Shown: positions 47,556 to 59,650 of the stretch, in pieces | How positions within the stretch are numbered: the first letter of the stretch is position 1 | Layout of the letters: every line of letters starts with the position of its first letter | Assembly: GCA_030015575.1 (NCBI GenBank) | Contig: CM057337.1 | Location: 339,646,583-339,710,582, forward strand | Length of the DNA stretch: 64,000 nucleotides | Source of the DNA: Agapanthus africanus | Taxonomy: Eukaryota; Streptophyta; Magnoliopsida; Asparagales; Amaryllidaceae | Direction: 5' to 3' | Translations under genes and position numbers: made by a program | Notes under the pieces: generated by a model | Databases searched by the model: none | What the model was told of the DNA's origin: nothing | What the model saw: the letters and a program-made list of their open reading frames with translations, nothing else

Positions 47556-49734
47556 TGTTAGTTATATGTATGCCCTAGAGGCCATTACTATACATATGAT
47601 GTATATTGTAGTGGATGCTTGGACATATATAGGGAGGACTTTCTTGCTCGACATGATATTATGCTATCTGGTTACTCTTTACCTTAACGTGTATACTGAT
47701 CGTCTCTCTGTTACATGTTGGTAAAGCCCTTAGGATGTGTACTTGACTACCTGGACTATGATGCGGATCATACTAGTAGGGACATGGTAGTCCATAAGTA
47801 CATCCTTCAAGGTCCCTAGTCATGGGTGTATCAAGATGGGGTATCGATATACCAGAGTAGACTAGCGTATACCTTCTCGACCCATACAGATGGGCGATGG
47901 ATGATCCCATATCCATTGGTGTTTGACATCAGAGATGATATACGGGTGCTCAGTGGAGACTGGGTACACTGGACGGACTCGCCGAGAACTCCCAGATGGT
48001 ATTATACCTTACGTCAGATGGCAGTTCTCTGGTGACACTGGTACAGGTTTGTCTGTAGACTCGAGATCGTCATAGAGTCTTGTGTGATTCCCACTGTGCT
48101 TTGATTTCCACCTTACCACGTCCAAGTGGGCGTGCAAAACGGTGATTTTTGGGTACAGTCCCGAATCACATGGAGGCAATGTGCGATAGGAGGGGATTCG
48201 TCTCTCCCGGTATAGGGAGTTGATGTTGTGTTGTGTTCGATTGGCTATAACTGGAAGTCCCTGGCCAGGGCTGATATAGAGATATACTGGTAAGTGTTAC
48301 TAGTAGTTTCTCGACCTGTTATGAGCCTCACATCGACACGACTTATCGGTTACTGGGGTCTGACGTATACCACCCCTAGACATGATATGCGACATATCAG
48401 ACGAACATACCGGACTGTACGGGAGTGTTACTGATTGGATTCATAGGAGAATGGACAGGCTAGCTTGTTGATCTTCTGATCGCTCAATACCTGGGTGGCT
48501 GTTACGTTTAGCTGACCGCTTGCAGCTTGTGGGTGTTTGATATGATCATCACCTGCTACCGGCGTATTGACGATTCTTTAGAGTCCTACACAGAGGTTTC
48601 TTGGCTCAAGCAAAATGGAGTAGAGGCACATATGTGATATGTGCAGGACCGAGGATAATGCGATATGAGATACCGTATTATATTCTCGCAATATTTAGAT
48701 ATGAACCGGGACATCGGATCAAGTGTTGATTCGATGAATCGGTACATGATATATTAGTCGGTTATATTCGATATAGCCGGATCGTCGGATCAAGTGTTGA
48801 TTCGATGATTTAATGTATAATGATATATATGATATATTGTATTACATTATCTGATATTGGCTCGCTTTATTATTTCATTTTCTCACCGGATTAATACATT
48901 GATATATATGCGATATATGTTAATTGTATTATTTTCTTTTGTTGCAAATATATAATATATATGTGATATATATTATTGTGACATGATATGATTTATTATG
49001 AAACATGTTTAAGGATGATAAAAAGGGATTAGGGTTTGATTAGGGTTAGCTCCTTCTTGTTCATTCTAGAAGGATTCTCTTTTGTCTTGGTTAAGATATT
49101 ATGGTTGATACTTATCCTTAACCTAACCAAACCCTAGCTCTAGTTTATTCTCTACAAAGGTTAAACCTATCATCCTTGACCATGGTTCCATATCAATCAT
49201 ATATTCTAATCTTCTATTCATCACAAAAGGATTATCTTTTTGATTCATCATCTTCTTCTCTCTTAGCTTTGAGAAAGCTTAATAGTTAATTCTTTTGTGA
49301 TAATTTCTTGTGAGAAAATGAATTAAAAAAGAAAACACAAATACTACTCCATCATCCTCATCTAATCTAGCCTATTAGATTAGGGTGTTCATCTCTTTAG
49401 AGTGAGAAAGTTTGGGTTATAGCAACTTCGACGTAGATCATCGGAGAAGCGGAACACTTCAAGCTAGCATGGATCGTTCGAGTCGTGGAACCTCTCTTGA
49501 GTCCGGGAGATCATGGATCGCAGCGAAAGGACTTCTACTCGGAGCTTGTGAAGCGAAGGAGCGGACTACAAAGGTTGTAATCCCTCTCACTTAGGTTTAA
49601 AGATGTTATCTTGCATGTTAAACCCTAATAATCTAGCAAAGATCCCGTCTTTGGGTTGTTCGGCACATCTAAATTTTTATTCGGGCATGTTTGATGCTTT
49701 ATGAACCTTCACAAGAGTGTCTAGGAACCCTACA
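47556..49734 (+). repeat. 3' LTR of element D
   Basis: It is 2,179 bp, from TGTTAGTTATATG to GGAACCCTACA, clearly paired with 8345-10516 (same subfamily changes). It is followed by aagct, the right target-site copy. No gene is seen. Confidence 0.93.
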
Positions 49735-49739
49735 AAGCT

Positions 49740-50624
49740 CACTTAAAGATTTTTTTCTCACTCGGGTAATACATTGATATATATGTGATATATGTTAATT
49801 GTATTATTTTATTTTGTTACAAAATATATTATATATGTGATATATAATATTTTAATAAGTTAAGGTTACAAATGCAACATGTTTTGTGGAGTTTAAACAT
49901 GGTTAGGGTTTGGATTTGGGTTAAGCTTTCTTGAAGCTTCTAGAAGCTTTGTTTTTGTTTTTAAGCAAAGATATTTTGTAAAGATATTTTGGTGATATTT
50001 CTTAACCAAACTCAAACCCTTTACCATAGTTATTTCTCTACAAGGATTAAGTTTATATTCTTAACCCATGGTTGCAATTCTAACCTCACACTTGACTTCA
50101 TTATTCATCACAAATGGATTTGCTTCATCTTCTTCTTCTTCCTCTTGATAAAAAGCTTTCTAGCTTTTTGTAAAGTGATGATAATGAATGAGAAATTGAA
50201 AACAAATGAGAGCTAAATTCCTACTTCATCATCCTCATCTATTCTTGCCACTTAGATTAGGGTGTTTGCTTTGCTAATACTTGATTAGCAAAGCCAGAGC
50301 TTGGATTTGAGTTTCTTCAAGGTAGATCATCTTTGTTATTGAAGATCGGAAGTAAGCTTGCATCTTTCTCTTCATGGAGCCTCTCTTGAGTCCGGATACT
50401 CGATGATCGCAGGGAAGGGACCTCAACACGGAGTTTTAGAAGTGAAGGAATGGACTATAAAGGTTGTAATCCCAAACTCTTAGAAGTAAAGTTGTTTACT
50501 TGTTCTTTGTTTCGCCTAATCTCTAGTCTAAGATCTTGGTTAGGGTTGTTCGGCACATGAAAAATTTGATTTTGGCATGGTTGATGCCTTGTAGAACCTT
50601 GTTCTAGTGCCTAGTAACCCTACA
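49740..50624 (+). repeat. LTR C, right part
   Basis: This is the continuation of the LTR interrupted at 8344, ending GTAACCCTACA at 50624. The bases acatc that follow would be one copy of its target-site duplication; the other lies outside the window. Among the diverged copies it holds the longest GAA/TTC array, at 49928-49950. Confidence 0.87.
49928..49950 (+). promoter_or_regulatory. Four-module heat-shock-element-like array (LTR C)
   Basis: TTC 49928, GAA 49933, TTC 49938 and GAA 49943 alternate with exact two-base spacing, then TTt. This is the most complete match in the window to the alternating heat-shock-factor recognition rule. Confidence 0.55.
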
Positions 50625-53600
50625 ACATCAAGCTTTTTAAAAGCAACATCCATTTTTCCGAAAAATTAGGCAGTGTCTCCTTTATAAATACTGGCCCCCA
50701 AACGGGTACAAACAGGAATATATATGAATACAAGAAATAAAGCATCCCCAAATGGGAGCTAGCTCTTCGCCCCAATGCGAACTCAAATCCCACGCAAAAT
50801 AAATCATCAATGTGCAAAATAAGCATAAAAAGGCACAAGTAATAAGCAACACATCGGCTCAAGTGAGCACGGCCCAAAGAAACAACATACATGCCCACAA
50901 ATCTCACTGTCTCGTCTCTAAGTCAATATACATCAGTACCGATAGATGATACAGTAGATGGAGTAGATTAGATACAAGGAATATACAAGGTGGAAACAAA
51001 ATAATGACACAACCCACCTACGAGCAAAAGCCTCAAATCCAAGCAAAAGGAGGAACTGCGTCCGCCACTACCGTGCTGACGGATCGGACCTGCAAAAAGG
51101 CTGTGGCACAACGGGGGTGAGTTGCCAACTCGTGAGTAATATGTAACATCTATAAAGACTATCGTAAGCATTTACGCAAAGTGTCACAATTCTACAATAT
51201 TGATATGGTATGATGTACTAGCATATATACGACAACACGTGATCTGAATATGCTGATATGAGGAAATCATTATTTTCATCTTAGAAAACTCATTTGAAAT
51301 ATCTGAAGTAATATCAATTAAATCAACAGAAATCCGTGTCAAACATCGACACCTCAAATGAATATCTCAGTGTCCCAAAGTATAAGTATCTCGAAAGTCT
51401 CGGGCTCCGGAAATCCGGACTGGCCCATCTCAAGTGTCAATATCTCAATATCTCACAACCACGGTCGGTATCCTCCGGATATCCATCGTGCCAACAATCA
51501 CCGGTAGGTAGTCTGCCCCTGCCAGGCTCATCGTCTACAACTCGAACTTCTTGCCCCGGGGAACCTTACCGGGCCCACCATGTACCCGAGACGGTTCATC
51601 CTACTCCTCGAAACGGGTCTCGAAAACTAATAGAAAACTCATGGTGGACGACACAAGTATCATATCACGAGAAAACCGCAACTTGCAATATTTAAAATGA
51701 TATCAGTTTTATTAAACCTTGCGGTTTCTCCAAAATCTCATAAATCTCAAATGCTAAAATTTTCAAGAAAGAAGGTACCATAAGTACACATGTCAATGAT
51801 GATGAATGCCTATGGTATCAACAATGCGAACTGCGATATATGGCTAAAAGACTATGTACGATCGAATGATGTAATAAGGTACATGCATATGACTAGCAAT
51901 TCTACATGTTCATCTTGCGGAATTTAATATATTAGTACTGGTTTATACGTCTTATATGGTGAAATTATTCTAAATTCCGGTTTAAACAAGTTATCTAGTG
52001 TTTGTGGCATAGCAATTACCAAGGCGTGTGTGTCCGCATGAATAGTGCTCGTGCTGCATAAAACCCCAGTAATGATACAAGTATCCTATGAGACGATATT
52101 GCACAATTATATATAATGAACTAAGCAAGCCAAATATTTCTTGTGTTGCATATCTCATTTTAATGGTTTCTATACGATGAATTAGCACATATATTGATAT
52201 AAAGGTCATGCAATGCAGTAAAATAGGTAACTAGGAATTACATGCAACTAGCTAGTATTACTAGAAATTCTAAACTATCGGGTGCCTCACGCCATCCAAA
52301 CGATTTTCCCCGTAGATGTATACATCTACTCACTGGAAATCCTCAGCTAGCCTGGTCCAATCACCGCTTTCCCTTTTCGTGCCGCGTCCGAAGTCTCCGC
52401 GACCGATCCTAGAATTTGCACAACACAAAACATAAGATTACATATCCTGAAACGACGCTAAGTCACACAATCAAAAGGGTCAACGTCTATGAGTTAGGCA
52501 CACTGTGCACTTGGTGCGCGGAACACATACGAAAAACACAACAACCTTACTAGAATCGTCGTTCGGAACAACCGTCAAAACTAAGACCCGATCAAACCAA
52601 TTCGTATTCACACATCCTAATTACCGTAGTAGATGTTATTAATATAACCAACATAACAAAATTAATTCACCTCCTAATTGTATTAAAAACTTAGTAAGCA
52701 CAAAAATTTGCAATTTGGCGTAACCGTCGTAGATTAACGACTTAATGGCCACACTCACAATTAACCATCTATGTTAAACCACTAGATAGCCACTACAATT
52801 AAATTTAAAATATTTACAATGCATCAAACCCCAATTCCAAAATCAACCCTTCTCTTGATTTTTATAAACTAGCAATTAAAACCAAATTTCCCACTTTAGA
52901 TAACTAATTTAGCATAATTTGAAGCCCACTTAAGTAATGTAACCTCTTAGATTAGGTTAGTATAACAACTAGATTACAAAATAAACTTAATTAACCTAAT
53001 AATGGTGTTTAAAACCCTAGTTCTAACTTAAACCACTCTGTTTAAAAACCTAGATTTAAAATTAGCACTAAAATTAGCACTAAATCAACTTAATTCAAGG
53101 AATTTAACCACAAGTGTTAAGTGGGTCAAAATTATACCCCAATTTCTAGAGATTTAGCAAGATGATTTGCCTCCAAAGATGGCCTCCTATCTATGCAAGA
53201 ATGGCTAAGGAGATAGGATGAAGAATGGGCTTGAAATTGTGATGTTTAATTTGGATTTTGAAGCAATTTATGATGAATTTTTGAAGGAAAAAGAGAAGGG
53301 GAAAATGAGGGGGAGGGCTGCAGAATTCTTAGCCAGAGAAGGGATGGGTGAATGGTGTGGTGTTGTGGGAATTTTTCCAAGTCAACCCCCCCCCCCCATA
53401 TCAAAGTACACCATACCTCCAAATAATATATAATAAAACCTACACTTTTAATTCTATTTCCACACTTACAAATGAATTGAAGAAAATTTTTGAGGGGAGT
53501 GGGCTGTTGCAGGTGGTGGGGCCGGCCAAGGGAGGGGTGAGGATTTGTGAGTAATTGCACAAAAAAATTCCATACAAAAAGACCCCCCACAAGTTCATAA

Positions 53601-53989
53601 TTGCAAGTTTTAGTTTAATTTATTTAAATTTTAATTTTCCTTTGATTATAACTAATTAGAACTTGGAATAACATACTAAAAATTTATATTACAAACTAGA
53701 TTTTAGTTGTCATGGTTCTTAAATATGTAATTAGCCCATTCAAATTTGTATAATTTAATGTATATTTAACAGTTTAAAATAATATTAAAAATAATAAATT
53801 AGGGAAAAATATTTAAACAACCAGAAATTTATAAGTGACTCATTAGCTACTAAATACTAGCAATTACCTATCTAAATTAGGTATAATTAGGCCTATATTG
53901 AAAAATAATTATAATGACAATTTAGGGAAGAATACTAATTATTTACCGATTATCGGGAAAATACCTAAACGACTTTTTAAGGCGTTACA
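50625..53989 (-). repeat. 3' LTR of gypsy element G
   Basis: On the plus strand it ends GGCGTTACA (LTR start TGTAACGCC on the element strand) beside the polypurine tract. It is homologous to 61208-63927 over most of that length, for example the gggcccaccatgtaccc stretch and the cccgtagatgtatac stretch. About 170 bp of its other end is missing, so the full LTR is about 3.5 kb. No gene is seen; small frames in 50620-53590 are not conserved. Confidence 0.85.
53386..53397 (+). repeat. Twelve-C homopolymer
   Basis: This is a run of 12 cytosines inside the gypsy LTR. It is prone to length errors in sequencing. Confidence 0.95.
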
Positions 53990-54002
53990 ATCTTCCCCCT
54001 TA
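53990..54002 (-). promoter_or_regulatory. Polypurine tract of G
   Basis: On the minus strand taagggggaaga overlaps the integrase stop codon (TAA, 54000-54002) and abuts the LTR start. Confidence 0.8.
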
Positions 54003-54704
54003 AAGAAATTCGGTCTCCGAATTTAAAATATAGCTACGCGTACCTTCAAAGAGATGAGCGAATTTCTTCCGCATCTCGTCCTCGGCCTCCCAAGTGATCT
54101 CTTCACCAATCGAGCTGCGCCAAAGAACCTTCACAGATGGAAAGACCTTTGATCGAAGTTTCTTCACCTGCTGATCCAATATCACTACTGGCTGCTCGGT
54201 GAACGAAAGATCGCGCTCAAGCTGAACGGTCTGATGCTGAATCATGTGAGAGGGTTCATGAAAATATCTGCGTAGCATCGACACATGGAATACGGGGTGA
54301 ACATCCGGAAAGCTGGGTGGAAGAGCCAAACGATATGCAACTGTGCCGACACGCTCGAGGATCTCGAAGGGACCCACAAATCTGGGACTAAGCTTTCCTT
54401 TTCCTCCAAATCTCATCACGCCCTTTATTGGAGAGACCCTCAGAAAAACATGATCGCCAACTGCGAACTCTAGTCTACGACGGTGTCTATCCGCATATGA
54501 TTTCTGCCTGCTCTGAGCCGCTCTCATCCGATCTCGAATCAACTGTATCTTCTCGGTCGTCTCCTCAACAATCTGCGGCCCCAAAATACTGCTCTCGCTG
54601 AGCTCTGTCCAACAGACGGGCGATCTGCATCTCCTCCCATACAATACCTCAAAAGGTGCCATCTGAATAGTATCCTTGAAGTTATTGTTGTAGGAGAACT
54701 CCAC
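54000..54704 (-). pseudogene. pol: Gypsy integrase C-terminus with chromodomain
   Basis: The open frame has 234 codons. Residues 1-35 are the end of the integrase core (SYNNNFKDTIQMAPFEVLYG). Residues about 70-155 are the C-terminal DNA-binding region with GPFEIL at 111. Residues about 168-220 resemble a chromodomain (VKVLWRS..EEITWEAEDEM), known in chromoviruses to guide insertion toward modified chromatin. The first Met is internal to the parent protein. The upstream core (54705-55066) reads on in related frames with stops, so this is the surviving end of a broken pol. The stop codon lies in the polypurine tract. Confidence 0.9.
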
Positions 54705-55066
54705 TAAGGGTAAATGATGATCCCGGCTACTTCCGAAGTCTAAAACGGATGCTCAGAGCATGTCCTCAAGAGTCTAAATAGTCCGCTCTGACTGGCCATC
54801 GGTCTGCGGATGAAATGCTGTGCTGAAACTCAATCGGGTGCCCAACACCTCCTGAAGTCTCTGCCATAGTCGGCTGATAAACTGGGTGCCTCGGTCTGAC
54901 ACGATACAAGTTGGGACGCCATGCAACCATACGATCTTGTCGATGTAAATCTAAGCATACTGAGCAAAACCGAAAGTGGTCTTCACTGGCAGGAAGTGAG
55001 CCGCTTTCGTCAATCGATCCACGATCACCCAAATGGAGTCATACCCTCGACTGGTGATCAGTCGAA
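54705..55066 (-). pseudogene. pol: Gypsy integrase core fragment with stops
   Basis: Reading leftwards from about 55055: SRGYDSIWVIVDRLTKAAHF, then KTTFGFAQYA followed by a stop, then the second catalytic Asp region ([11 protein letters not shown]) and the Glu region ([12 protein letters not shown]) followed by two stops (near 54779 and 54764). It then joins the frame at 54704. The N-terminal part is missing because H is inserted here. The family is clear; the gene is dead. Confidence 0.88.
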
Positions 55067-55449
55067 AATATTGCATTTTTAACACATCAATTTCCCTACC
55101 ATTTGCAATCCTCTAAAGGTGTTCGGAATGAATATAGCACATATTAGCAAAACACCCGTAAAATACCAAATAACATGTGTTATAACTTATAACCGGCACT
55201 TTGAGGGAAATTGAGTGTTTATCATTGCATGCATCATCTTTGTATAGCGCAATACTTGTCTTGAGAATCTGTGCAGGAAATTCCAGGAAAGGAGCCGAAA
55301 CTGTTAAAAATGCTGATAAAAATACGCCAAGTCCAAGACTTGAGATCTGGTAGTGAACTAGAGGGAATTATAAGATTCTAGATATCATAATAATACCATG
55401 AAATCAGCACAAGAGTTACCAGGAATTTTGGAGCATGGATACCACTATT

Positions 55450-55500
55450 GGGCCGCGGATCCGCGGCCAGAGCAGCCTTCCCGCGGCGGATCCGCAGCCA
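55450..55500 (+). repeat. GC-rich palindromes in LTR H
   Basis: GGCCGCGGATCCGCGGCC (a perfect palindrome) is followed after a short spacer by CCGCGGCGGATCCGC. It closely resembles the block in the copia leader of D, although the elements are unrelated. Confidence 0.8.
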
Positions 55501-55579
55501 CACAAGCATGACGTCAGCATAAGACTTCGTCAGGTTTCTCCATTCAAGGCCCACGCTTCTTCAAGCCAATGCAAACTCC

Positions 55580-55775
55580 AGAGAACTCCAGAAGCTTCTG
55601 TCCGAACAGCAAAGCTTTTTGTACAAGCTAATCACCTCCAAGCTTCTAAAGGAAGCTAGCTCTAACTAACTAACTCTAGAAGTTTCTACCTAACTACCAA
55701 GCTTGCAAGTGAAGCTAAACTAAACCTAGCTTCTAAAGGAAGCTAATCCTAATCAAGCTTCTAGGGGAAGCTAAA
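55580..55775 (+). repeat. Repeated AGCTTCT/GGAAGCT blocks
   Basis: GAAGCTTC and AGCTTCTAAAGGAAGCT-type inverted blocks occur about five times upstream of the TATA box. They could be promoter modules or simple local duplication. Confidence 0.55.
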
Positions 55776-55780
55776 GAAGT

Positions 55781-55790
55781 CTATAAAAGG
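55781..55790 (+). promoter_or_regulatory. TATA box of element H
   Basis: CTATAAAAGG is a strong plant TATA match, placed about 1.1 kb before the LTR end. Transcription would start near 55815. Confidence 0.6.
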
Positions 55791-56881
55791 GAACCCAAGG
55801 CTTGTTGTTGTTGTTGTTGAAAATTGAGCCAAAAATCCCACAAGTTGAGTGACACAATTTGTGCACCCAAACCCTAATCGAATCACCAAAAGCCAAATTC
55901 AAGATCTCTGAGTACAAATCAAGCAAGAAGCCATCAACCTTTTAAAAGCGACGCCGATCTTCATCCGAGCAAGTGATCCAAGACGATCCGAGACTCACGG
56001 AAACGATGCGAAACTAATTCGACGATCGAGTTCTTTCCTCAAATTCTTGTAGTTCTTGAGTGAATTGTAACGGAATTGTTGAATAATAAAAGGTGAAATT
56101 TCTTGATCTTGCTTTTCTTTATATTTGAGCATTATGATGAGATCTCAATTCTTGATTGTTTTCTTTGTTATGATGCTTGAGTACAAACTCCGCTCGTGGA
56201 GGAATCGAGAAAATTGATAGATGACGATGATTAAATTCTTGTACGATTTTTAAGTCCTATGTGTTTTGTAAACTCTAGTAAATTGAATCATCGACAACCT
56301 AGTTTCGAGCGAGATACTTTCTTGAATGTTTTCGCTCTTAATTAGAGATCAACGATCGATGCTTGAATTTTCTAGAGGCTAGAATTTGAATGAAAATTAA
56401 CGAAAGGACAAGGGATAGATGATGAAACCCTAGTTTCCGCAAGAGATCCCTAATTCTCGTTGATCGTTATCGATCTAGCAAAAAATCATCAAAGGATAAG
56501 AATACATAATCACAAGTCTTCATCCTAACTATGGATTCGATCGATTCCTACGAGCCTCATTACAAATCTTGATAACTAATTCAAATTGAACAATTCTTGA
56601 TTATTGATTCTTGATTTTTAGTCATTCTTGATATTAGATCTAGTTCTTTACAATTCTTGAAACTAAATTTCATAAATCTTGAATCAATTTCTATTTTCTT
56701 TTCTCTTTAATTTTCAATTCATCTAAATCAATTACGATCAAATCACACTTTCCCTGTGGACGATCCGCACTCGCTAACGAACCTACAATTGACACCGTTA
56801 TTGATTGCGGTTTACAAATTTCTTTGATTGTGATCTTTACACATTTTCAAAAACGACACACAAAGAATTCATTCAATCAAA

Positions 56882-56899
56882 TGGCGCCGTTGCCGTGGA
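56882..56899 (+). promoter_or_regulatory. Primer-binding site of H (tRNA-Asp)
   Basis: TGGCGCCGTTGCCGTGGA matches the complement of the plant tRNA-Asp 3' end except for one base (usual form ...CCGGGGA). It is typical of Athila/Tat elements. Confidence 0.82.
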
Positions 56900-58055
56900 T
56901 GTGTGCTATTTTGTTCGTTTTTGTTATTTGAGTTGAAAAATTATTATTCCATCAATTTTTAGATCAAAATTCGTAACAAGCGCTTAACGATTTGTTGTGA
57001 TTTGTTGCGAGGAAATCTGGAATCTGTGGAGTGAGAGAAAAAAATTTCAGAGAATTCCAGAGAGTTCGGTAAGTGATCTGGAGAATCTGCAAGAAATTTC
57101 GTGCCTAGATCTCAATATTCAACCGCGCTTCCATGGCCATTAGGTATATATCACGGCGGTTTCGTGGCGGGTCAGAAGCTTCAGTGCACCAAACTTCTCA
57201 GGTCTGTTTCTCACTTTCTTATCTCCTCCCTGCTCTTCTCCAATAACCATTTTCTGCAGCTTTCTTTGCAAAAATTCGCAGCGCCACAAAAAGAAAAAAA
57301 TTGTTGCGTGTTTGATCTTGGTTGTTTGCAAATTTTAATACGGAAATTAAGGGGCACGACCAAAGTCAGATTAGGTGGGGAGTTCATTACCCTTCCTAAG
57401 CCCCGAAAATCACAAAACTGCATCCGCATTACCCTCATTAACTAAAAAATATCTAGACATGACTCTAAGGACCGTCGCGCTCACTTAGGACAGAAGGAGG
57501 TCGTGGGTAATCTATTGCTTATCCGTGTTTCTTTTGTGGTGTCTAAGGCAAGTGGTTACTTAATTAGGCCTACTACTTACGTAGTGGAGAACCTCCCAGT
57601 TACCTGGCACTTACCTGGCCACAGGAGAGACAAAGAGGCAGTAGAGGATCTATCTTGCGACTTGTTTTCTGGAAGTCTAGGAGCGGTCTAGATACTTGAC
57701 CTAGGTGACCACTAGATTTAGGGTTGCTTGTGCATTTTTGTGATTTGATTTTTTAAAAACCGTATTTTTCAAAACAAACACCAACCATCTTTCCTCTAAT
57801 TATCACCAACGCTGCCACTTGTGCTACAACCATTTAGCATATGTTAGGCTGGACACGGGATTCTAGTGCCCGTCTTGTCCGCCTTTTCCCCCTATCGACT
57901 CCGAAGTCAGTATTTCTACTTCAACTTCTTCTTTACCCACCACCACACCCATTTCGATGGACAGTTCTCCATCGAACTTCTTTACCACTACTCTGCCGCC
58001 GTCCACAGGTACACAGAATCCACCTCGCATCTCTCTCCAAGAGAGATGTTATCCT
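56900..58055 (+). other. Element H leader
   Basis: This is 1.15 kb between the primer-binding site and gag. A frame of 114 codons (57101-57445) has no recognisable motif and is probably chance. The segment 57480-57690 has the look of the conserved pre-gag region of such elements, but I cannot assign a role. Confidence 0.5.
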
Positions 58056-59650
58056 ATGCGAGGTCCTCTTTCGACCTGTCTCACCATTCCACCAGCCAAC
58101 GGGGATAATTTTGAAATCAAAACCTAATACATCAATCTTCTACCCAAATATCACGGTCTCGAGTCTGAAGACGCATATGTCTTTATCACCAAATTTGAAA
58201 ATGTATGCGCAATGATGGGTACTTCATAGCTTTCTGTGGATGCTATGCGTCTACATCTTCTCCCATTCACCTTGTGCGATATAGCCGAGAAGTGGCTGTA
58301 TAACACAACCGCACATTCTATTTCAAATTGGGAAGAATTCGTAAAAGCATTCCTAAAGAAAATTTACCCCAATCATAAAACAGCTCGAGTCCATAGCGAA
58401 ATAAATCAATTCACCCATCTTCCAAATGAAACATTCTCGAAGTGTTTTGAACGCTTCAAGGATCTGTTAGTTCAATGTCCACATCACGGAATCCCTAGAT
58501 GGGATCTGTGCAGAATAATATATGAGGGCATTAATCCTACCATAAAACAGACCCTTGAATCTATGTGTCAAGGCACTTTCATGACCAAAGATGATGGTGA
58601 AGCTTAGAAATTCTTAGAAGATTTCGCTGAAAGATCTTTACAGTGGGAGGGTGTGAGTCAATCGTCTAGGGGGGCAATAAGCAGTCTGATGTTTTTATAG
58701 GAGTTAGAGCTGAAATGTCAGCAATGCAAAAGAAACTTGAAACTATGGAAAATAAATTTTTAGCAGCCGCCCTAAATCAAATGTCACTCTCCAAAACTGT
58801 ATGTGGATGATGTTCTGATCCATCACATCTTACGGAAGAATGTCCATTGAATTCTCCATTTCAAGGTCATAAGCATATCAATTCTGCTTTCCAACAAAGA
58901 CCTAGGAACGATCCATTTTCTTTCACTTATAATCAGGGTTGGAGGAATCACCCTAACTTTGCTTGGAACCAATCACAAAATCAAAACATGGCTCCAAACC
59001 AAAACAACTTCCAAAGGGCTCTTCCACAAAAATAGCAACCACTTCAATTGAGTCAGCACCCCTACCAATCACAAAACTTCCAAAATCCGGCCAACATATC
59101 TGCACCATATGAAAATTCTTTGCAAATGGCCGGTACTGATAATTCCTCTGCACTCGAACGAACCGTGGATACTTTCATGAAACAATCCATCCAAGGGACA
59201 GCAAATATTCAATCTTCCTTCGATAATATGATGAAGGTCATTGTCTCTCAAAATGAAAATATTAAATCGATGGAAGCACAAATTGCACGAATAAATGCCG
59301 AACCGAGTGCTAGAGAAAAAGGGAAACTTCCAGCTCAACCTTTACCCAATCATGGCTATTCACATCATGTGAACACTATCACCAAGTTGAGATCTGAAAG
59401 AGTGCTTGACAATCATGTTGGTGAGGAGATTGATAAAAATGAAGAATCAATCGATGATACCCCTGCTGAGACATTTCCTTCCACACACACTTCTACTTCT
59501 GACCCCAGCTCTCTACCCCACCATTTTCTTCCGAGCCTATTCTCCATTTTCCCCAAGGCTCGACACCTCAGCCCATCTCTTCTAGTCCACCAAAGACGAT
59601 CCCCACTCCTATTCTGGGATCACGTGCACACACACCACCTTCTCCAATGA
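58056..59650 (+). pseudogene. gag: Degenerate gag of element H
   Basis: The likely start is ATG 58056, leading into ..IPPANGDNFEIK, the usual opening of this gag class. Stops follow after FEIKT and at 58227 (TAG). From 58236 the retrotransposon gag core is readable (AEKWLYN, SNWEEFVKAFLKKIYP, ETFSKCFERFKDLLVQCPHHG), ending at TAG 58605. After a frame change, a zinc-knuckle-like C-x2-C-x4-H-x4-C at 58802-58843 contains one stop. Then a Gln/Asn-rich tail (58847-59035), a stop, and 59048-59650, where the frame is lost again near 59520. The protein would form the particle shell; this copy cannot make it. Confidence 0.88.

Larger units (their letters stand above)
8345..49734 (+). mobile_element. 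Copia element D, split by nested insertions
   Basis: D is a complete element with 5' LTR 8345-10516, internal region 10517-16055 plus 47187-47555, and 3' LTR 47556-49734. Its own sequence is about 10.26 kb. The flanking five bases are aatct (8340-8344) and aagct (49735-49739), a target-site duplication with one mismatch. It is inserted in LTR C and interrupted in its RNase H region by E, which carries B and F. Pol is heavily degenerate. Confidence 0.92.
50625..55071 (-). mobile_element. Chromovirus-type Ty3/gypsy element G, partial
   Basis: On the minus strand this is the end of pol (integrase), a polypurine tract and a long 3' LTR. The LTR is cut on its far side by LTR C, and the integrase is cut on its near side by H. 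The integrase has a GPF motif and a C-terminal chromodomain-like segment, which points to a chromovirus (Tekay/Del-like by the look of the C-terminus). Confidence 0.88.
55072..56879 (+). repeat. 5' LTR of element H
   Basis: The LTR is about 1.8 kb, from TGCATTTTTAAC to ATTCAATCA, two bases before the primer-binding site. The start is inferred from TG at the junction with G, and no second LTR confirms it. It holds GC-rich palindromes (55450-55500), repeated AGCTTC..GAAGCT blocks (about 55580-55775) and a TATA box (55781-55790). The TTG microsatellite at 55803-55819 and the sequence to 56879 contain no gene. Confidence 0.65.

Noticed and set aside
53246..53590. A 114-codon minus-strand frame in the gypsy LTR as a gene
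   Set aside because: It spans the poly-C tract and low-complexity proline/histidine codons inside the LTR and has no homologous frame in the second G-family LTR.
57101..57445. A 114-codon frame in the H leader as a gene
   Set aside because: No recognisable domain; it overlaps similarly sized frames on the other strand and sits in the untranslated leader.
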